This document shows, one piece after another, positions 1 through 10,885 of a stretch of 64,000 nucleotides of DNA; position 1 is the stretch's first letter; every line of letters starts with the position of its first letter. Source of the stretch: Bemisia tabaci (Eukaryota; Arthropoda; Insecta; Hemiptera; Aleyrodidae); NCBI RefSeq assembly GCF_918797505.1, contig NC_092793.1, positions 68,939,660 to 69,003,659 on the forward strand, read 5' to 3'. Made by a program: the position numbers and the translations under genes. The notes beneath the pieces were generated by a model, which worked only from the letters and a program-made list of their open reading frames with translations, had not been told where the DNA came from and made no database searches.

Positions 1-400
1 ATCGTAATATGAATTAAACGTTCTTTCTTCAGAGTGGAGTGAGTTTAAGAGGAGACTATAAATAAAATTAAAAGTTACGCGAAGCCTCCAGTTGTCTTCG
101 CGGGTTGGCTGACTATCGTGGTGGTTTTATCTCGAGGAGTAGTGTTCGACTTTACCGGAGGAAAGTTATGAGGAGTCGCGGGCACCTCGGACAAGCTCAA
201 CTTGCAACTTGCCGACTTATCGCCGCGTTGCATCGTTTCCACGCTGCGACATTTAAAATGGGTCAGGTTCATCCAATTTTGCGCAGGGTGCTTTTAAGAA
301 AGAACCCGTTTTTCATCTCCCTATGGGTAGAGAAATAAAATTATTAACCAGAAGAGGCCCTCTGGTGACTCTTCGTAAGTTTTCCCGCTAGAACCCTTAT
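1..400. other. no gene recognised
   Basis: AT-rich to mixed sequence. Short open frames on both strands overlap each other and show no domain. Confidence 0.5.
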
Positions 401-784
401 CAGGGTTGTCATACTTTCTTCACCTTCAAATTCCTTGACTTTTCCCTGACTATTTTTGCTTTTTCCTGACTCCAAAAATTTCGAACTCCCTGATTTTTTC
501 CTTGCCTTCGTTCAAAATTCTCACCACTTTTTAAATACGCTGCCAGGATTGCCACAGAATTTAGAAAATGAAATTCCCTGACATTTCTCTGATTTCCCTG
601 ACACATTTTGGTGGAATTTCCTGGCAACTGAAGATGTGACGGATGGTTAAGAAGGCATAATTGAGAATAGTTTTCAGGCAAAATTTGTTGTTCGAAATCT
701 CAAACCCATTCTAGAGAGCAAATAAAAGTGATTCAACAAATTTTCCCTGACATTTCCCGGTATTCCCTGACTGTGGCAACCCTG
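401..784. mobile_element. family A MITE (CAGGGTTGYCA ends), copy 1
   Basis: The termini CAGGGTTGTCA and TGGCAACCCTG enclose a body of repeated TTCCCTGACATTTCCC phrases. This is the longest copy (384 bp). No TSD is evident. Other pieces lie at 941-1039, 1329-1631, 5665-5787 and 10669-10885. Confidence 0.75.
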
Positions 785-940
785 TAAAACTTTGGACAGA
801 ATTACCTTATTTAGGAATCAAATTATCAGAAAAGACATCCAGTAGCTGGTAAAAGACGACAAGCCCTAAAAATAACCAGAAAAGGTAAACAGTTGGACGT
901 TCAGTGACATGATTCAGTGATTAGTAGAAGTGTCAGCAAT

Positions 941-1039
941 TCCCTAACTTTTCCCACGAATTGCCTGAATTTTCCTGGTCGTTACAAATCCCTTGACTTT
1001 CCCCGATTTTCTCGGTTTTCCAGACCGCTGGCAACCCTG
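941..1039. mobile_element. family A MITE, right-end fragment
   Basis: TCCCTAACTTTTCCC-type repeats end in CTGGCAACCCTG. The left part is missing. Confidence 0.55.
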
Positions 1040-1083
1040 GTTGTCTACGTGGGAGGCAAAATTCTAGCTGTCTCGGGGCGGCA

Positions 1084-1287
1084 CACAGTGAATCGAGTCA
1101 ATAAAAAAGGTCGGACAAAATTTGGAAACTTTAAACGCTTATAACTCCGTTTATACCGTTTGAGGTTCTAAAAGTGGTTCCATCGGTTTTCTCGTGAAAT
1201 TTTCTTCAAGACGAAATAAACATCAAAATTTGCAGTTTTAGTCCAAAATTTGATGTCCGACCTCTCTGATTGATTCGATCCACTGAT
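1084..1287. mobile_element. family H Transib-like MITE, copy 1
   Basis: The left end is CACAGTGAATCGAGTCAA, followed by the shared AGGTCGGACA; the right end is TGTCCGACCT through CGATCCACTGATG. The interior matches copies 2 and 3 (AACTTTAAACGCTTATAACTCC and onward). The left flank CGGCA is one base from CGNCG. It lies between two fragments of family A. Confidence 0.8.
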
Positions 1288-1328
1288 GTGACAATGGCTC
1301 AAATTCAGACATGGCCCTATAGTCGTTT

Positions 1329-1631
1329 CAGGATTGCCACAGAATTTAGAAACTGAATTTCCCTGGCATTTTCCTGATTTCCCTGGCACATTTTGGTAGA
1401 ATTCCCTGACAGTCGAAGATATGCCAGATGGTTCATAAGACATAATATTAAATAGTTTTTAGGAAAATTTATTGTTCGAAATTTTTCATCTATTCTAGAG
1501 AACAAATAAGGGATAAGGGTGGCTTAACTGTTTTCTTTTCACATTTTCTTCATTTACCCTGTCATTTCCAGGTTTTCCCTGGCCTTTTTAAAATTCCCTG
1601 ACGTTTCCCGGTTTTTTCTGACTGTGGTAAT
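1329..1631. mobile_element. family A MITE, copy 2
   Basis: It starts CAGGATTGCCACAGAATTTA and ends in CCCTGACGTTTCCCGG and CTGACTGTGGTAA; the terminal CCTG is degraded. The body matches copy 1, beginning inside it. Confidence 0.65.
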
Positions 1632-2091
1632 TATTATTTCCGAATAGTTTTTTTTATCGTGTTTTGGATTTTTTCTTCCCGACTTTTTTCGAAATAAAGG
1701 ATCCATTCCTGCGGATACGTTGTTAGGGTCGGACGGCAATTTGGCGGCGGCGGTGGCGAAAACTCGAAAAGCGGATCGGAGACGATGGATCGTGCCGAAA
1801 ACGCGGGTTGCTCCGCCGTGTGGCTTGGCGTGACATAAACGAGTAAGGTCGGCCGGTACTGATCTACACGGATCATAAATACATAACATAAGGCCGCGGC
1901 CGCGCCGGGCGCCAAGCCGCGTTGCCGTAACCGGGGCATTGTTTCCATCGCTTGCGGCACCCATGACAATCGCTCCTTGTTAACGACCAACGAAAAAACG
2001 CCCGCAGAAAAGCAGGAAAATCACATACCGTCATTCCTTCACCAAAGGACCTAACTATACTTTGATGTTGCGAAATTCGTCGTTTCCGTAA
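1632..2091. other. GC-rich stretch without recognised gene
   Basis: About 1690-1990 is GC-rich with overlapping minus-strand frames of 92-136 codons that share no feature with known proteins. The end (2040-2091) resembles the left part of family D. Confidence 0.4.
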
Positions 2092-2691
2092 CAGGGAGCC
2101 TACTAAAACTAGAGTCCCTTTATACTGAGAGTCAAGACGATGTGAATCCATTTCTGATTGGTTCCCGTATTTTAGGCCTTCACAGTGTCACAAACGGGAA
2201 TAAAGATTACATTTTTACCGATTGCAAAGATTATAATCTGTAATGGACCAGGGAATTACGGGTTTGGCAAGGAACAAACGGAATGAGAGAGGGAACGGAG
2301 AAAGGAATTTGAGAATGGGCCGATCAAAGATTACAAATAACGTTCAAATTCTGTAATCTTTAGTTCCCGTTTGTGACTCCATGAGGGGGTGTTGTCTTGA
2401 CTCTCAGTATAGAGGGACTCTAACTAAAACAGGCTGGCCAGAAATCAGTGCTTTTACAGTACATTCCCGGTAAAGTCAGTACCTCCTCAACGAAAAAATT
2501 CAGTACTTTTTCAGTACCTCCACTTGACGAAACTCGAAAAAAATTTCAAAACATTGAATTTCTCTACAGCTTACGACAAAAATGAAAAATTCCGGACCTT
2601 CTGACGGAATTTCTGCACTTTTTCAGTACTTCCGGACCGCCCTTATAAAATCAGTACTATTTCCGAACTTTCCGGATTTGTAGACACCCTA
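2092..2691. mobile_element. family B MITE (CAGGGTGTCTAC ends), copy 1, interrupted
   Basis: The left end CAGGG..CTACTAAAAC is at 2092-2109. The body resumes after the nested hAT-like element with ACTAAAACAGGCTGGCC and repeats of TCAGTACTTTTTCAGTACCTCC, and ends TTGTAGACACCCTA at 2691. The same body occurs five more times in the window, about 285-310 bp each when uninterrupted. No clear TSD is seen for this copy. Confidence 0.8.
2110..2422. mobile_element. hAT-like MITE with 8-bp TSD, nested
   Basis: This 313-bp element has near-perfect terminal inverted repeats of about 29 bp starting TAGAGTCCCT(T/C)TATACTGA. It is flanked on both sides by ACTAAAAC (2102-2109 and 2423-2430), a perfect 8-bp TSD as made by hAT transposases. 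Sub-terminal inverted segments (GTCACAAACGGGAA near 2185 and its complement near 2370) add to the fold-back. It has no coding capacity. It interrupts the 5' end of a family-B element, so it is the younger of the two. Confidence 0.85.
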
Positions 2692-2696
2692 TGCGT

Positions 2697-2932
2697 CAAG
2701 AAAGAACGTAACTACATATCAATGTTGCTAAATTTCTCCTCGCACATTGCAATTTTCCAGAAGAATCGTGGCTATTCCTAGCTAAGAAATTTCCCTGGTT
2801 TTCTGCCGATCTTGTGCAGAAATCATAAATATCTTGGACACAAATTATTTAAGTACATTCTCGTAAAAAAATTGAATCGTTTGAGGGAATTTTGCAGCCT
2901 TGGAATGAAGTTACCTTTCTTCGTGCCGGAGG
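2697..2932. mobile_element. family D MITE, copy 1
   Basis: The ends AAGAAAGAACGTAACTACAT and the inverted-like GGAATGAAGTTACCTTTCTT are shared with 27010-27256. Length is about 235 bp and there is no coding capacity. Boundaries are approximate and no TSD was found. Confidence 0.6.
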
Positions 2933-2939
2933 CGAGGAA

Positions 2940-3134
2940 TTTCACCTCGAAAATTGTATTTTTACCGGGAGAATCTTGGGAATTTCTAGCTGAAAATGTT
3001 CCTGATTTTGCTTAGGATCTCATGCAAAACCCACAACGATTTCGGACAAAAATTTCACAGGTGCATGTTGGTAAAAAATCACTTGTTTCAGTCAATTTTG
3101 CGACGTTGGAATAGAGTTACGTTCCTTCGTCCGG
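2940..3134. mobile_element. family D MITE, copy 2, left-truncated
   Basis: The body and right end (GTTGGAATAGAGTTACGTTC) match copy 1, from which it is separated by a few bases. The hAT-like MITE at 3143-3305 sits at its right edge. Confidence 0.5.
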
Positions 3135-3142
3135 GAATCGAC

Positions 3143-3305
3143 CGGTGGCGTGGCGTGAATGGTCGATTATCGATATTTCCCCATTTAAAGCTGTGGTAAA
3201 GGATCGATTAGTACGGTGTTCGTTGCGAACACCCTCTTAATCGATTTTTTCCATAGGTTTAAACGGTAGATTGATCGATATATCGCAAAGCACGCCACGC
3301 CACTG
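3143..3305. mobile_element. hAT-like MITE, CAGTGGCGTGGCGTG type
   Basis: This 163-bp element has ends CGGTGGCGTGGCGTG and CACGCCACGCCACTG, and sub-terminal inverted ATCGAT-rich segments. It has a perfect 8-bp TSD GAATCGAC (3135-3142, 3306-3313). Termini of this type are common in insect hAT MITEs. It inserted at the right edge of a family D copy. Confidence 0.88.
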
Positions 3306-3313
3306 GAATCGAC

Positions 3314-5664
3314 GTACATCTAGAAAGAACTTGGTTCATTTCTTAATGCGCGCTACTTTGGAGGCGCTACGTTAGGCACAAGGATCGTAAATAATTAAAA
3401 TCCCTCGGCCCATAGATCTAAGGCCGTCACCATAAGGCTTCTTCGTTATCCTAAGGCTGGAAAATTGAGGGGAAAAGGGGGCAAAAGCGGCAATGGTCGT
3501 ACACACGACCTGCGCGTTGATTATTGAAATTGATAGACAAAGTTGACAAAGCGGACAGTGGGTAACTGGAGCGATCCTGTTGGAGAAGCGGGTAGTTGCA
3601 ATGGACAAAAGGAGGTAAGTAATAGACTTGCTGACGGCAACCTACCATAGAACCTGTGGTAAGTTCATCGTTTTCCCCTTACGTCCTAAATAATCAACCT
3701 TTCAGCCCTCAGGTTCGCTCTAATTTCCCTTTGTCTTCTTTGTCTATCGCTTTGTCTATCAATTTCGACAATCAGCCAGCTGGACAACATTTTTTATAGA
3801 ATTTAATGAGCCGCACCACAGAGCCTCGACTGCAATGTGCACGTTGCGCGCTTAAATTTAAGGTAAAAATCGGCGGATTTCCCACAGACCGCGAGGCCCC
3901 CTGTCTGCCAATTTGACTTAAAATCAATGGCCGTCTAACACGTGTTGGCGCGAAATCGGCAGTAACCGTGCACAAATCGGCAGTGAGGCCACAATTCGAA
4001 CTTGACGGTAAAGAATTCGCTTGAGGTAGTAAACTTGATCGTAACAAGCGAGAAGTGAACGATTTTCGACGAATTCGGAACGATTTACTTGAAGAGTCGG
4101 CCAACCTGAGCCGGTGTGCGGAAACTATTCATAAGGCTGTGTTCATAGTCGTTCCTGAAACGGCAATTTTCCTTAGGAAAGCTCCATTATAGTTTACATT
4201 GTGATGAATGGAGCTTCAGGGAGACTCTTAACGTAGCATCATGAAAAGGACGATTTTTGCAAACCTCGAGTATCGTTCAGCGGATAATAACTTCGGAAAT
4301 GTATCCTTCAAAGGGATCACAATGATTCATTACTGCAAAAAATTCCAAATACAAAAGAAAATGTCGAACGAGTTGGGTACATTCTACCTTTGAGTAGTAC
4401 CTTAGAGTTCGTCGAAATCATAGAATTTTTTCTTCCGTATTTTATACTTTTTGCGGTGGCAAATCATTGTAGCCCCCTGCAGCTTGGCTGCTGTAGTAAC
4501 CGAATTTTCTTTTCTACGAACAACAACAAAATTTTACCCCTGTTTGAGGTACTACACACCTAAACAGCGAAAGTGAGATATTTGGCGCAGCAAACCAGGA
4601 AAAACCCTCCCGATTTTCGCGGGACCGTAAAAATGAGCTGACTTCCTCATATCGGTCAAAATATACTATCCCGTCCATATTTTCCCACTTGTTTACATCG
4701 TCCATAACCCTTAAAAGTATTCGGGGAGGGGGGAGGGGCACTAGTGCGTTTCGCAACAATGTAAAAGCGCACATCGGGAACTCTATTTCTTTTCAACTTT
4801 CCTGGATCGCGGACTGACAACTCATTGGTGACTAGTCAGAGCCACTGGTCAGCCGGCTGGTCGCTGCAAGTCTGCACGTCTCCGCTTCCCCAACGTTGTC
4901 GCCTCGTTCAGGAACTTACACGAGCTCATCAAATAAATCAACTCAAAATTTACGGATTTTGTTGCACGATATGACAATGACGCGCTTCCTATTCTCATTT
5001 CAACGTCACACAGTTGTTCAATTGTGTATAACACGTTGTCACTATCGTGTCCTCCTGGACGATCAGCGGTTTCTTCGGACACTTGTCCAAGATGTACCTC
5101 CTGAGAAATTGCAATGTTTGCGGGTCTTGTCTACTGTTCACTGGAGAAAAGTACCACAAACTTGTCCAGAATTCACAGGAAAACAAAGGACGCCGCCTCT
5201 GAGATAGAATGACCCAATAGAGCAGCATATCTGTAGCTCTTTCGATGACGAAAATTTAGGGGTGGCCCTTTGGAAAGCGAGCAAAGCTTACTTGTTCAGA
5301 GCTATTTGGATATGGAAGATTTAATCTACGACGGACAATGATGAAGCAATTACCTAGCAAAGGAAATTGGGTTAATGTCCGTTAGAGAAGTTTGAGAGAA
5401 ATTGGCATACTCTCAACACGTCCTCCGCTCCAAAATTTGGCAAGACGACCATTCTGTATTTATCGTATATCTCATTGTATCTTCTGTAATTATGCTTCTC
5501 TAGTTTTCCGCGAATTCTTTGGGTCTGCAAAATTTCTTCCACACCTTTTCGTTATTCTTCATTCCCTCATTCCCTCATGAATCCCAGCCAATATGTCCGA
5601 TATTCTTCGATGATGATCGTTCGATTTAGGAACCAAGGCTATCCTCAAAACCATTTTAGAGAGC
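3314..5664. other. no gene recognised
   Basis: Mixed-composition DNA. The phrase GAGGCGCTACGTTAGGCACA near 3359 recurs in altered form near 13147, so some of it is repetitive. Frames up to 110 codons (3772-4104, minus) have no recognisable content. Confidence 0.45.
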
Positions 5665-5787
5665 AAAAGAGGATGACGTAACAAGTTTTTCCTCACACTT
5701 TCGTGTTTTTCTTGACATTTCCAGGTTTTCTTTGGATTTTTAAAATTCCCTGACATTTCCCGATATTTCCTGGCTTTGGCAACCCTG
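5665..5787. mobile_element. family A MITE, right-end fragment
   Basis: TTTCCTCACACTTTCG to TTTGGCAACCCTG matches the right third of copy 1. Confidence 0.6.
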
Positions 5788-6744
5788 TCAAATTGATTGT
5801 TTTTTCTATGAACGGGAAGTTTGAATTTACGCATCGAAAAACGTTAATATCGTGCGGTTAGGGGTCAACTTGGGTAATTGAGGCGTGGGGTGCTGAAAGG
5901 GCATTTCTTAATTGCGATTTCTCAGAATTTCCGTGAGCGTTTCATCCACTATAATAAAAGCAAATGCATGGAGTTCGTTAAAACGTTCACTGAATTTTCT
6001 TTATTTTCTTAGCATATTCTAAAAACTAAACATTTCAGAAAATCCACCCTTTAGTTACCTCTCTAAAATATAAATTAGCGGTGAAGATTCCGGAATACCG
6101 CAACCAAGAAATGCCCTTCAAGCACCCAACATCTCTATTTCCGTTGTGCAAATCCATGCTTTACGTGCGTTTTCATGAGGAAAGATAAAATCATAATGCT
6201 AAATGCACCTTGTCGAGTGTTAGTGGTCTATTCTCAATCGGGCTGTTGCATGATCCTGGAATTCCTTAATAAAAAAATTATTTCCGACGAAACTTTTAGT
6301 GAAGAGCACGTTTCCGTGCGCAAAAAAGCTGGAAACAGCTTTTTTGACCGACAAAAATGAACTTAAAGTTGTGGGGATGAGAGGAACATATCTCATTGGC
6401 TTTCTCCTTATGACGTCATATAAGGAGACCACCCATGGTTTCAACCGTCGTGAATCTAATGTATCATGACTGTTGAACGACCGATATTTATATAAATAAA
6501 TACTCGCAGGTGAAAGGATCACGGCGGTCAATGATTCTTGTGACGTCACGAAATCTGTTGGCGCGATATTTTTCCGTTTGAAATGGAGTTGAACGTACGG
6601 CAACTTTGGAGAGCGTTTTCCCACCTAAAATTTGATTAAATGAAAAAAAGGTAAGAGACGGGTTTCCTCGTGTTTGGTGTATTTTACGAAAATGAATTTT
6701 TAAAAAAAAGTGCAAGAGACCTTTTCCGTGATTTTCCTACATAT
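5788..6744. other. no gene recognised
   Basis: AT-rich. A 134-codon minus-strand frame at 6220-6624 has no recognised domain and no supporting splice context; I treat it as chance. Confidence 0.45.
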
Positions 6745-6801
6745 TTTTTCCGGGCGGTGTCTTGAGCTCAAGCTGGAGCTGGACCATCTCCGGCTCCTGC
6801 A

Positions 6802-7345
6802 CTGCCGTGCTAAGGAAGAACGCCGTATGAACATTCGAGAGTTGCCAAATTTCCCTAGATAAAACGTGTCTTTTTGACGACATTCACCCACCTTCTTTTT
6901 AGAAATTTGCAGAGATTTTTGACTAAATTTCGTGCAAAATTGTCTGGAATTTTTGGGGGGAAAATATTCACAATTTTCCTAGTACAGGGTGTCTACTAAA
7001 ACAGGCTGGCCAAAAATCAGTACTTTTCCAGTATACTTTTTCAGTACATTCCCAAGAAATTCAGTACCTCCACAACAGGAAAATTCAGTACTTTTGCAAT
7101 ACATTCAACTGACGAAATTCGAAAAATTTCACAAATTTGAATTTCCCGCTCAAATTGCGACAAAAATGAAAAAAATTCCGGACTTCCTTGCAAAATTTTC
7201 GCACTTTTTCAAGTACTTCCGGACCGCCCTTGAAAAATCAGTACTATTTCCGGACTTGTAGACGCCCTATAGCAAATTCGGTTTTTAACGAAAGAAACTT
7301 AGCAACGTCTGAAGGCTCATACGGCGTTCTTCCTCAGCATGGCAG
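6802..7345. mobile_element. family E MITE, copy 1, carrying a nested family B copy
   Basis: The ends are CTGCCGTGCTAAGGAAGAAC (6802) and its imperfect complement finishing CATGGCAG (7345). A perfect 4-bp TSD TGCA flanks it (6798-6801, 7346-7349). Without the inserted family B element (6985-7269) it would be about 254 bp, matching the other copies (250-253 bp). It is non-coding. Confidence 0.88.
6985..7269. mobile_element. family B MITE, copy 2, nested in family E
   Basis: The element runs from CAGGGTGTCTACTAAAACAG to GTAGACGCCCTA. Flanks TAGTA (6980-6984) and TAGCA (7270-7274) form a 5-bp TSD with one mismatch. Comparison with the uninterrupted family E copy at 17667-17916 shows the insertion point directly. 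Confidence 0.87.
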
Positions 7346-7788
7346 TGCAGCGATCCGCGTTTCCGATCAACTTGCTCCTTGGAGGGCGGACATGGACTCG
7401 GCTGCGACGCGACGCGACTCGCGTCGCCCGGTCGGCGACTCCGCTTCGCACCGCGTCGGCAGCCGGGGCCGGGAATCGCGACTGGGAACTCGTCCTTGGC
7501 ACGACTGCTGCAAGGACTCAGCGCCTGACTCCAACTGCATCTGCACTCTGCACTGCTCCATTAAAGCCGGCTGGATCTCGACGGTCGGTGCGGTGGACAG
7601 ACGGAACCGTACCGGCCGGCAACACGCCATCACCTTCCCAACACGCTGCGCCCGACCCGACCGAGGCCGCGCGTCCATGCGCGGTTTCGGCTCCGATTTA
7701 TGCTAACGACCCGTGACCGCTATTCGTCATACCCTTAACCCCGCCACCCGCGGAAATCCCGCTGTACACGATGCTTTCGTCCACGACG

Positions 7789-8021
7789 CACAGTACATCA
7801 AGCCGATAGGAAAGATCGGACAAGATTTGGAAACTTTAAACGCTTATAACTCCATTTATACGAAACTTTGAGGTTCGAAAAGTGGTTCCATTGGTTTTCT
7901 CGTGAGATTTTCTTCTGAAAGCACCCCTTGAAATTTAAAATCTGACGAAATAAACATCGAAATTTGTAGTATTGGTCAAAAATTTCATGTCCTACCTCCC
8001 TAATTGACTCGATCCACTGTG
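7789..8021. mobile_element. family H Transib-like MITE, copy 2, intact
   Basis: This 233-bp element begins CACAGTACATC and ends GATCCACTGTG. It has a perfect 5-bp TSD CGACG (7784-7788, 8022-8026). A CACAGTG-like terminus and a CGNCG 5-bp target are the hallmarks of Transib, the superfamily related to RAG1. It has no coding capacity, so it would need a transposase in trans. Confidence 0.85.
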
Positions 8022-8026
8022 CGACG

Positions 8027-8576
8027 GCTGGCTAATGTTGCGGCAACATTGTCGCGCGGTACTAAATTACCGTAATATCGTCGTTTCCAATATCGATGGC
8101 CAAGCTGTGAAACAACGTATCTCCGTTTGCGACGTAGCAGACTTCCTATCGTACTTTATTTTTGCTTTGGAAAACTCAACGTATGTCAACGTCGTTGCGT
8201 TTTAAAATGTTAAGTCCAATAAACTTTGTTTGATAATACTTAACCAAAAAAGTAAAAATTGCAGGCAAAATATATATATATTTTTTTTCGATTAAAAAAT
8301 AACCCTGTAATTAGTCCATCATTCCCCCTATAGTCTATAAAAACCACCCGTTTCAACCGATGGATACTTCCATTTTTTTGTCTTCTTTGTTGACAGTTTT
8401 GATTATCAGTTTCAATAATCAGCCCGTAGCTGTGCATAGAAAAAACGCCGCAAGCGCATTCCAACGTTATGAAACCCCAGTTGAAATATTAATTTTGGAG
8501 GGAAATTATGAATATCCCTCTTTAAAAATTTCAGAAACCCTAGATTAGGTATAATATCGTGCGTGGTATGGTGCGT
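8027..8576. other. no gene recognised
   Basis: AT-rich with a short TATATATATA run near 8270. Nothing supported. Confidence 0.45.
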
Positions 8577-9130
8577 ACATTTCCAACCATGTCTCGTGAT
8601 CCATTAATACGAGCGACACGCTATTCGTTTGCAGTTAATGATGAAGGCGCACTGTAAGCAACTATTCGTGCTCGATGGATGCCCAAGTTGCATACTTGAA
8701 GGATTGAAGGCGCTTCGAGTTTCATAATGCCACCTACAATGGTGCGTGGTGCGTGCAACGCGCTGTTAGGATTTATATCCGCGACGAAAAGTTAAATACG
8801 AAAATTTTTGATATGTTCAACGTGTTCTGCTTGAAATTTTGAAGAAAACTTATGTTCTGCAGTACGTCATTTCTAACCAAGTCTCGTGATCGATCCAAAT
8901 GCGAGCGACACGCTATTCATTCGAGGTTGATGATGAAGGCGCACCGCAAGCAACTATTCGTGCTCAATGGACGCCCGTGTTGCATATATAAAGGAGTGAA
9001 GGCGCTCTGAGTTTTCTTACGAAACCTTTACGATAGTACGTGCAACGCGCTGTCAGGATTAATATCCACAACGATGAGTTAATTATGCAATTTTTCCGAT
9101 ACGCTCAACAAGCTCCGTAGATGTCCCCTC
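8577..9130. repeat. direct repeat, two units of about 292 bp
   Basis: TCTCGTGATC, GAGCGACACGCTATTC, CAACTATTCGTGCTC and GTGCAACGCGCTGT recur in order about 292 bp apart (for example 8659 and 8951). The units are diverged by roughly a fifth. A short related piece occurs at 31380-31545. Confidence 0.7.
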
Positions 9131-9149
9131 TAAAATAAATCAGCGGGAA

Positions 9150-9236
9150 AAAACTTACGAGATTTTCTCAAATATATTTAATCAGAGATGAGGCAACACC
9201 CGAATGCTCATACGTCGTTCTTCCTTAACAGAGAAG
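9150..9236. mobile_element. family E MITE, right-end fragment
   Basis: CATACGTCGTTCTTCCTTAAC and preceding bases match the right end of family E; the left part of the element is absent. The full copy at 9241-9492 adjoins it. Confidence 0.65.
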
Positions 9237-9240
9237 TATG

Positions 9241-9492
9241 CTGCCGTGCTGGGGAAAAACGTCGTATGAGCCTTCAAGCGTTGCCAAATTTCCTTGGATA
9301 AAACACGAACTCCCTGGTAAACTTGTGGATATTTTCCCTCCAATTTTTCAGATAATTTTGCTCGCAATTTCACCAACAATTCCTGAAAATTTAAAGGAAA
9401 AATATTCATACCGTTCTCAAACATAAAAATTTTATCGGAGGAAATGCGGCAACTCTTGAATGTTCATACGGTGTTCTTCCTTAGCACGGCAG
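9241..9492. mobile_element. family E MITE, copy 2
   Basis: A 252-bp copy with ends CTGCCGTGCTGGGG and CCTTAGCACGGCAG and a perfect 4-bp TSD TATG (9237-9240, 9493-9496). A right-end fragment of another family E copy abuts it on the left at about 9150-9236. Confidence 0.88.
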
Positions 9493-9496
9493 TATG

Positions 9497-9993
9497 ACGC
9501 TCGGTCGAGTGAGGCGAAGGATTTTAGAATCATTGTACAACTTCGCGTCGAGATCCGAGAGCCGTGGGTGTTGAAATCCTTGAGGGCGATGCCGAGCTGA
9601 GCTTAAAATGTTCAATTTACCAATCGATTAATCATAGAAGATCGGTGTGATGTCATCGAATGATGCGCCGAGCAGCCAACAAATCCAAACTGGGGAAAGT
9701 CAAAATGTCCTTTGCGCCGTCAGGGGACCCGAGTTGTGAAGCATGTCTGCTGATTTCGCGACCCGCGGGTCGCGTAGAACGTAGGGCGAACCTTGGGCAA
9801 TCACGGAGAGATCACTCTGTATTTTTACATTATTCGTTTTTTCCATACATTATTCCCGAAATTTTGAACAAAAGCGAAGAACAGCCGATTCGGACTTTCG
9901 ATGAGGCGGTAACGCCAATCACGAGCTCGATCGAAGTTTTAAAATTACTGTAACGCTGCTAGAAGCGTTCCTTAGATTCGGCGCATTTTCCTT
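9497..9993. other. no gene recognised
   Basis: A 97-codon plus-strand frame (9660-9953) has no recognised motif. Nothing else is seen. Confidence 0.45.
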
Positions 9994-10236
9994 CACTGGA
10001 AAAAAAAAAAAAACACATTGTACCTAGAGTCCGGACTCTTAAAAACCTCGACAAGAAAAAATACTCTTGATTCAATCAGATTTAAGCTTAAATCAAAAGG
10101 AAATCCGCTCAAATTAAGAGGCTTGGTTCTTAATTTAAGCAAAAGTCCGATTGAATCAAGAGTATTTTTTATTGTCGATGTTTTTAAGAGTCTGGACTCT
10201 AGATCCAGTGTGTGTTTTTTTTTCAGGGTTCACTGA
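9994..10236. mobile_element. family F fold-back MITE, copy 1
   Basis: CACTGGAAAAAAA starts the element. The arms carry TCTAGAGTCC/GGACTCTTAAAAAC and ATACTCTTGATTCAATCAGA and their complements, so about 80 bp on each side pair. The central piece (AAATCCGCTCAAATTAAGAG) is not symmetric. TTCACTG occurs at both outer edges and may be the target duplication. It is non-coding. Confidence 0.7.
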
Positions 10237-10668
10237 GAGATGAACTGAAAATGCTCGATTTCATTAACTACGGATTAAAAGATTTTTCTGAATTTATGTG
10301 GCCCTTGAAATCTAGTTTTCTTTGAAATTTGTTCATCTAATTAAAATGAGCTAACTGATTCAGGTCAAACAGCAAAATTCGCTTCATTGGAAAAAGAAAC
10401 GATACCGCGGAGAAGGCAGTGAGTGCGCAAAAATTGACGTCGTCACAGAAAAAACAGAAGTAAGTCCATTTGTGTCGCGAGGGATAAGTAAAATGGTGCC
10501 CGATTTCTTACCCCAAAAAGTTCGTTGTAAATGCTGTGTTCAAACGTTTCGACTCAAAACGCAAACACGACATGCTATCTTGCCTAATATGAAGTGAAAA
10601 AGGCTCTTTTCAAATAACTGGAAATAAAATTCGTCGATTTTTAATAATTTGAACAAATTCTGAGAGTC
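10237..10668. other. no gene recognised
   Basis: AT-rich DNA between a family F and a family A element; nothing supported. Confidence 0.45.
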
Positions 10669-10885
10669 AGAGTTGCCACAGAATTTAGAAAATGAAATTC
10701 CCTGATATTTCCCATACACATTTTGGTGAAATTCCACGACGATTAAATATATGCCACAAAAACGTCAAACCCATTCCTGAGCAAATAATTAAAGAAGATC
10801 CAACAATTTTTCCCTGACATTTCCAGGTTTTCCCTGACTTTTTAAAGTTTCCCGGTGTTTCTCGGTATTTCCTGACTTTGCCAGC
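10669..10885. mobile_element. family A MITE, internally deleted copy
   Basis: GAGTTGCCACAGAATTTAG through CCTGACTTTGCCA matches copies 1 and 2 with internal deletions; both termini are decayed. Confidence 0.6.

Larger units (their letters stand above)
6745..7783. other. GC-rich island interrupted by nested MITEs
   Basis: The DNA at about 6745-6801 and 7350-7783 is GC- and CpG-rich, with palindromic GCGACGCGACTCGCGTCGC near 7407. Removing the family E element (6802-7345) joins the two parts. Open frames of 100-170 codons cross it, but none has a recognisable domain; they follow from the high G+C. It could be a promoter or 5' exon of an unidentified gene. Confidence 0.35.

Noticed and set aside
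1554..1990. Minus-strand frames of 118 and 136 codons
   Set aside because: They overlap in different frames of a GC-rich stretch and include part of a family A MITE.
7188..7716. Frames of 125 and 172 codons on the plus strand
   Set aside because: One begins inside a family B MITE; both rely on a GC-rich island with few stops and have no recognised domain.
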